From the NCBI GenBank assembly GCA_029288275.1, contig JARIHM010000035.1:1-22850 (forward strand): a stretch of DNA of 22,850 bases. The letters run 5' to 3'. Source of the DNA: Candidatus Saccharimonadota bacterium (GTDB lineage: Bacteria; Patescibacteriota; Saccharimonadia; UBA4664). This document shows positions 22,758 through 22,850 of this stretch, one piece after another (positions within the stretch are counted from its first letter, which is position 1; the number at the start of each line of letters is the position of its first letter). The notes beneath the pieces were generated by a model, which made no database searches, was not told the origin of the DNA, and worked only from the letters and a program-made list of their open reading frames with translations. The position numbers were made by a program, and so were the translations under genes.

Positions 22758-22785
22758 GATATAATTGGCCGAGCATACATCCCAA
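22758..22785 (-). promoter_or_regulatory. Possible promoter of the kinase/regulator pair
   Basis: TTGGGA (22780-22785) and TATATC (22758-22763) on the minus strand lie 16 bases apart; each matches 4 of 6. A TATAAT also occurs at the start codon itself (22714-22719) but lies too close to serve this gene. Confidence 0.3.
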
Positions 22786-22850
22786 GTTTGATTAAAAACT
22801 AAAAATATCGTAGCAATCGGCGGGGCACTCGCTAAGATAGTAGGCGCCGA

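Noticed and set aside
22789..22850. Open frames at the right edge on both strands (plus: KNIVAIGGALAKIVGA; minus: a frame ending DIFSF then stop)
   Set aside because: The plus frame has no start codon after its upstream stop, and the minus frame has too few codons to judge. A weak 6-bp inverted repeat (22817-22822 with 22845-22850) does not settle it.

Overview
The window reads as a piece of a bacterial chromosome dense with cell-envelope genes. Standard code is in use: several genes end in TGA and none needs TGA read through. Genes are packed tightly, with stop/start overlaps (TAATG), Shine-Dalgarno (SD) sites of the AGGAGG type, and some starts that look leaderless. The gene set (VanW-type anchored protein, LexA, rml genes mixed with NUDIX hydrolases, a lone PafA-like ligase, polytopic surface-glycan proteins) suggests a Patescibacteria/CPR-type genome such as Saccharibacteria, or an actinobacterial relative. 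This is an inference; there is no rRNA or ribosomal protein in the window to fix it.

Region 1 (1-7942, minus strand) is a surface-glycan operon. It reads, in transcription order, GT2 glycosyltransferase, sugar-type nucleotidyltransferase, two tandem paralogous polytopic membrane proteins, HAD phosphatase, a flippase-like membrane domain fused to an APH-like kinase, and a GtrA-like protein. A terminator follows, and then the start of an anchored protein that leaves the window. Region 2 (7991-9811, minus) is a visibly G/C-rich two-gene insert: a 2H phosphoesterase and an inositol-monophosphatase-family enzyme. Each is followed by a perfect 13-bp hairpin, and the pair has its own TATAAT promoter. 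Region 3 (9862-11703) holds a zinc-ribbon methyltransferase (minus) divergent from a YdcF/DUF218-like protein (plus), each with its own terminator.

Region 4 (11709-16668, minus) is a dTDP-rhamnose cluster: a cytidylyltransferase-like gene, then rmlB, NUDIX, rmlC, rmlD, NUDIX and rmlA. A perfect 15-bp hairpin hides the ribosome site of rmlA, and rmlB seems to be leaderless. Region 5 (16688-20917, plus) starts at a 33-bp divergent promoter with a repeated decamer. It carries a VanW protein, a PafA-like Pup ligase with no visible Pup, and lexA followed by a coupled 63-codon ORF. Region 6 (20951-22715, minus) is a soluble PAS histidine kinase overlapping a single-domain response regulator. No tRNA, rRNA, insertion sequence, CRISPR array or gene-free stretch above 300 bases was seen.
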